Positions 59,785 through 64,000 of a stretch of 64,000 nt of DNA are shown one piece after another (position 1 is the first letter of the stretch; the number at the start of each line of letters is the position of its first letter). The notes beneath the pieces are model-generated. The model made no database searches. It had not been told where the DNA came from and was given only the letters and a program-made list of their open reading frames with translations. Source of the stretch: Ochotona curzoniae (taxonomy: Eukaryota; Chordata; Mammalia; Lagomorpha; Ochotonidae). The translations under genes and the position numbers were made by a program. Location of the stretch: assembly GCF_017591425.1 (NCBI RefSeq), contig NW_024466599.1:29550001-29614000 (forward strand), in the 5' to 3' direction.

Positions 59785-59975
59785 GTGGACCTAAGGACCT
59801 GGGCTAGGCAACCCGGGCCCCACCAGATCCCGACTCCCAAGGCTCATGGACCTGGCACCCACTGCACTGGTGGCCCAAGGACCTTGACCAGGTAACTAAA
59901 GCCCTGCCAGACCACTCATCTGCAGAGCTCATGGACCTGGCATCAACCGTGCATGTGGGCCCAAGGAACCCAGGC
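59785..59975. repeat. 85-bp tandem repeat, about 2.2 copies
   Basis: Units start at 59785, 59870 and 59955 with 'gtgg(a/c)c(c)taagg'/'gtggcccaagg'. The block 'ctcatggacctggca' lies at 59844 and again at 59928. GC-rich. Confidence 0.85.
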
Positions 59976-60544
59976 ATATGTGTGTGTTCTTCCTCTACAC
60001 ACAGAGACACATAGCAGTCCCACCCCATCAGCAGAGAAAAGCAACTCAGTCAACTAGCAATGAGGATCCTTCAGTGATGGTGTAAGAAACAGCATTCTCA
60101 GGACACTGGAGCACTTCCTAAAAATGCCAGTTCCACAAGCAGGGTAGTGGCTTCTATGTGTCTACAAATCACCAACATCCTCCACAGGATCTTTGTTCCC
60201 ATTCATACAGGGAAGGCTCTAGGATCCCCTCTGTGCCACTATTGAATGGTTGCATGAATGGACAGATGGGCAGTAAATAAACAAACCTGGTGATATAGCA
60301 GGATGTCTTTGAAAATAACAAATTACCTTTCCCTAAATACAAGCCAGTGCAGACATTCACTGGTTTACACAACCCCCTCCGCACATCTGCATCAGCGGGG
60401 CTGAACTGTCCGTATTTCTATGTCTTAGATCATTTTTGCTGCTTACATTTTAGGATGACATCCAGCTTTCAGATGAAAAGTCAAGTATCCATCATGTTGA
60501 AGTCTCTGAGTATCCAGATGGTTGGCATCAGCAGATAGAAGCAT

Positions 60545-60885
60545 TGCGTATCCATTTGTTGAACAAATATTTATTAAGTGTCTGCTTCATGCCCAGCTCT
60601 CGGCAAGGCCCCGAAGACCCCAAATGGAAGAAGATTGATGATTCAGGCAACTTAGCAAAACCACATCTTCTTGAAGTGGAAAGAAGAAAACAGCCACACC
60701 AGGGACCTGTTCCGTGCTCAGCTTCGCCTTAGGCACCTTCAGAGGATTCCTTCTGTTTTGTGACATCCGTCCAAAGTACGCCTTACACAAATGAAGAAGC
60801 TGAAGCTTGGAGAGGCCAGGAACAGTCAAGCTGCACAGCTGGCAAGGGTCACGACGGGAACGGCTGCTCTCTCCTCCACACAGCC
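60545..60885 (-). mobile_element. MIR/L2-type fragments, antisense
   Basis: 60560-60610 has 'gaacaaatatttattaagtg' and 'cttcatgcccagctctcgg', a reversed L2/MIR tail. 60770-60880 has 'aaatgaagaagctgaagc' and 'aagctgcacagctggcaagg', a reversed MIR core. The minus-strand 140-codon frame over them is chance. Confidence 0.58.
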
Positions 60886-61017
60886 CAATGTGGTAGGAAG
60901 CAGAGAGCAAACGGCGCAGGCTTTGCAGTCCTCCCGCTGTGTCCCTCCCCCAAACTGACCGGCTTTCTGAGCCTCCGTTCTTCATGCCATCACCACTCTC
61001 TGAAGCCAATTTTAGGG

Positions 61018-61358
61018 GTAGGAGTTGTGACCAGGTGGGTTAAGCCACCATCTGGGTTCAAGCCACCACTTGAATGCATCAGTTCAAGTTCTGCTAATTT
61101 GGGGCTTTGGATCCAATGCACCTGAGACACAGAAGATGATGACTTGGGTGTGGGGACCCTTGCCACTCAGGTGGGAGACCTGGATGGAGTTTCTGTCTTC
61201 CATTTCAGCTGGATTCGCCCTAAGCTGTTGAGGACGCTTGGCAAGTAAAACAGCAGACAAAAAGTTATTCTCTCTCTCTCTCTCTCTATCTCTCTCCCCC
61301 TCCCCCCCCGCCCCCCATCCATCACTCTGCCTTTCAAATAAAATACGTTTCTAAAAAA
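61018..61358 (+). mobile_element. CSINE with (CT)n and C-run
   Basis: 'gtaggagttgtgaccagg' head, 'cagttcaagttctgc', 'ggtgggagacctggatgg', (TC)n then a C-rich run at 61268-61315, tail 'caaataaaatacg'. Confidence 0.85.
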
Positions 61359-62070
61359 AGAACAAGAAGCAGCCAGTTGTTGGAAATCAAAGGAAATAAT
61401 GATGAGGGTCTCCTGGTGTGGGAGGCCATGAGTATTCAGTGCTCAGTAGATGTGTACTACATGGATGAGTAAAATCTTCCAACTTTCTTCCACTTTAACT
61501 CCCACTTCAACACCTCCCAAAATGGGCAGCACTGGTAGAGTTGGAACCCAGCAAGTACAGTCAGCACCTAATGTGGGAAAGACAGGAAGCAGAGGCCAAG
61601 GCCACGTAGGATATGAAGTGTCGCACCGGAGACAAAGTCTGATCTTTCTAGAAATATGTCTTAAAGTTAAGGGAAACAGAGAATATTCCAAAAGGCGTGG
61701 TCTCCAAGAACAGCAAAAGCAGGAGGTAGAGGTATGGAAAGCTCTTTAGCACCTTCCCAAGAAGCAGCTGAGCTGACCACCAGGCCAAGCAAGTGTAGCC
61801 AGGCCGCTCTCAGGAAACCAGTACCCCTCTTTTTTTCTCTAACAAGGGAGGAAACTCCTGCACAGTCCCAGGTTACTCCTAAGCCAGCCATGTCTCCTTG
61901 GGTCTTAGAGAGGCCACTCTTGCTCTGATGTCATGAAACTAAATTACCAAATATAATCATTGAAAAGAAGATTTTGTATATCTCAATTCAGGTCAAAAGA
62001 AGCAAAGCATCCTCTCCTACCACCATCACCACCAACTTCCACTGCTCTAAGCAGATGTCCATGAAGCGTT
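61359..62070. other. Unassigned stretch
   Basis: Overlapping 60-100-codon frames on both strands, none with a domain. Confidence 0.35.
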
Positions 62071-62074
62071 CAAT

Positions 62075-62224
62075 GTTGGGAGTTCTAGCTCTTGTACCTG
62101 GACTTACATGTTGTCTTCCAGCTCTACCGCTTCACCTGGTAAACCTGGCCAAGTTATTGAGGCTCACGAAGCCTTTGTTTTCTTCCCTACAAACTAGCTC
62201 TTCTATTAAAGGGTCATAGGAAAG
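62075..62224 (+). mobile_element. MIR SINE
   Basis: 'cagctctaccgcttcacc', 'acctggccaagttattgagg', 'cctttgttttcttccctac' and 'ctattaaagggtc' in MIR order. Confidence 0.68.
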
Positions 62225-62227
62225 AGC

Positions 62228-62552
62228 AGGGGCCAGCCTCTGCGGCCCATGGGACAGACCTGACTCGGGGCCTATTTTTGTGAAGTCCTTGGAGCCAACA
62301 CCAGTTTTTATCTTTTAAATGGTTAAAAATATATATTGTGTGGCACAAGAAAAAGGATGTGACATTTCAATTTCTGGATGCATAAAGTTTAATTAGAACA
62401 AAGCCACACACACACTGTTCTTCACGTTATCTAGAAGGGCTTTCCTGCTACAGCAGCAGAGTTGAATAGCTATAACAGAGACATTAAAAGCCAGAAAGCC
62501 TAGGATATTGACTACGTAACTTTCCACAGAACATGTTGGCTAACTCCTGGTA
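62228..62552. mobile_element. hAT-Charlie non-autonomous DNA transposon (MER20-like)
   Basis: Contains 'gcggcccatgggacagacc', 'cataaagtttaattagaac', 'cagcagcagagttgaatag', 'aaagcctaggatattgac' and 'catgttggctaactcctgg'. This is the ordered pattern of the common element whose ends read 'ggtcagcaaac..' in reverse. The subfamily name is from memory. Confidence 0.65.
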
Positions 62553-62559
62553 AAAAGAA

Positions 62560-63535
62560 AATGAAGGGATGGCTGGAAGTGTCTACAACAGAGAAACACC
62601 CCAAAACCCACATCATTTTCGCTTCTTAATGGCTAGGCCCTGCCAAACCACGGTATTTATGTCACTTTGTGTTTGCATCTGAACACACATTCCCAGCTAC
62701 TTACTAAGAGTGTCTTGATTTTTCAAAGTCATGTGTAATACATGAGTCATTCCCCTGCCCCACTACCATCACAGGTCATCCAGTTTTTGTAATGCGTTGT
62801 TAATGTAGACACATTGTCCTGACCTCAAAGAAAGAAGACAGAAGACACGGTCCATTCAGCAAGCTTGTCCTCTACACTTAGCATTAGCAAAACACACAGT
62901 AGAAGGACAGGGAAAGGAAGGAAAGAATAACAAAGTCTCCAGGCGTCACTCATCACAGAACATGGGAGGGAGACATTGCTTTAGAAGGCATCTAATCCAG
63001 TGACTCCTGTTCTGCCCATGCAGACTCCAGGGCTGGACTGAGTTAAGGGACTCACCCGGGAGGCTCTGACTCTCCTGAGCCACCCCCTCCCCATCTTGGT
63101 GCCTCTCCAGCTTGTGCCATTCGCCTTGATTGTAAAGGTTCTTCGCCTTGATTTTAAATCCTTGGCACAAAGAACACATCCTGGTGACCTTGAAAAGTAA
63201 CTCTGTGTGTGTGTGTGTGTGTGTGTATGTGCATTTACTCAATGATAATAATCTTGAAACCAAATCAAATCCATTTTTAAAGCAAAGAACTATACTCCGG
63301 CCCAACCTTGACATTCAATGCTGAGCAATTGTTGGTTTTTAATTTCCCCAATCAGGATCTGGTCGTGTTTAGCTAACCTCCTCCCAGGGTCCTAGGCCTC
63401 CTGCCTGTGGCGACTCCAGAACAGGTGGGAAAATCAAAAGGTCCCTGCACAGAGCAGAGGGAGGCGGCCCTCACAGCCGGCTCCTCAGACGGAGGACAGA
63501 AAAGGCATTCATGTTCCTCCTCCATGTCATGATAT
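62560..63535. other. Unassigned, with (GT)n
   Basis: (GT)n at 63204-63225. No gene recognised. The 122-codon minus frame at 62946 is chance plus simple repeat. Confidence 0.4.
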
Positions 63536-63720
63536 CAACTGAAATTACCTTTAAATGAGGAAGAAAGTCATTATTTAATCAATAGGATTGCGTCAATTGA
63601 GGAAAATTTGTCTCCAGTGTAAACAAGCGGAACGTCTTTGCGCTCTATGAAAACAGGGTTAAATTACTTGCAGATCCGGGCGACAGGGAGAGATGTAGGA
63701 AGTGAACCTGAAGCCTGACA
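63536..63720. promoter_or_regulatory. Possible conserved noncoding / enhancer-like patch
   Basis: Homeodomain-type 'atttaatcaat' (63573-63583), a C/EBP-ATF-like 'attgcgtcaat' (63587-63597) and a forkhead-type 'gtaaacaa' (63619-63626) cluster within about 60 bases of non-repetitive DNA. Motif clustering alone is weak evidence. The remainder to 64000 shows nothing recognisable. Confidence 0.25.
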
Positions 63721-64000
63721 CATTCAAGGTCTGGGAACCGAAAATAATGGGAATTGTTCTGAGTTTTCCAGCGGAATAGCGCGCACAGAAGTGGGCACGC
63801 CCCTTTGCAAGGCCAAGGATTCCCATGCTTTCCTCCTTATTTCATGAGCAGAAGAAGGAAAGGAAGAGCTTCAAAGAGATAAAGCAACAGGGACCCGTGG
63901 GGTGCTAGTGGGGGAGGGCATAGGGAGCAGCAGTAAAAGGAGGATCGACCAGCCTTCGGAGGCCCAGCCTTTACCAAGTTCCTTTCTCTAGTCCATCAGT

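Overview
This is a window of a mammalian nuclear genome with no recognisable protein-coding gene. The organism is very probably a lagomorph and most likely a pika (Ochotona). The main evidence is more than 30 copies of the lagomorph C-type SINE (CSINE), a tRNA-derived family. They range from heavily decayed copies to two near-consensus ones at 12144-12475 and 48163-48494, each framed by a perfect 16-base target-site duplication (TSD). The consensus of the young copies differs from the rabbit form I remember, which is why I favour pika. Ancient mammalian repeats (MIR, L2, MLT1-type LTR, hAT-Charlie, L1) fill much of the rest.

Layout. 0.47-2.96 kb: antisense L1 carrying a SINE, an exact 97-bp tandem duplication and a TSD-flanked retroposon of a family I do not recognise. 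3.4-5.6 kb: SINE cluster. 5.9-18.4 kb: what looks like one old sense-strand L1, split by a decayed class I (gammaretrovirus-like) provirus on the minus strand (7.0-14.0 kb), by two related plus-strand solo-type LTRs and by SINEs. The provirus keeps recognisable zinc-knuckle, protease, reverse transcriptase, RNase H and Env-TM traces between two LTRs, all broken. 17.0-17.45 kb: a diverged repeat of about 217 bp. 19.2-20.15 kb: L2. 23.24-25.83 kb: a GC-rich degenerate minisatellite, running without a visible break into a 0.5-kb module with a polyadenylation signal. That module is related to the retroposon at 1.7 kb. 27-40 kb: SINEs with L2, MIR, MLT1-type LTR and L1 fragments. 40.78-41.47 kb: a CpG island with three CCAAT boxes in one orientation, an inverted one downstream, an E2F-like site and YY1-like sites. 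It is the only convincing promoter. 41.6-54.7 kb: dense SINEs and MIRs. 54.7-64 kb: a more GC-rich, repeat-poor stretch with an 85-bp tandem repeat, MIRs, one hAT element and a possible conserved regulatory patch near the right edge.

The most novel candidate is the minisatellite plus 3' module (23.24-26.34 kb) together with its short relative at 1701-2173. The pair looks like a non-autonomous composite retroposon, in architecture comparable to the VNTR-containing SVA and LAVA elements of apes. I could not search a repeat library, so it may already be catalogued. Long open frames in the GC-rich regions show no domain and I do not call them genes. All repeat family names come from remembered consensus features, not from an alignment.
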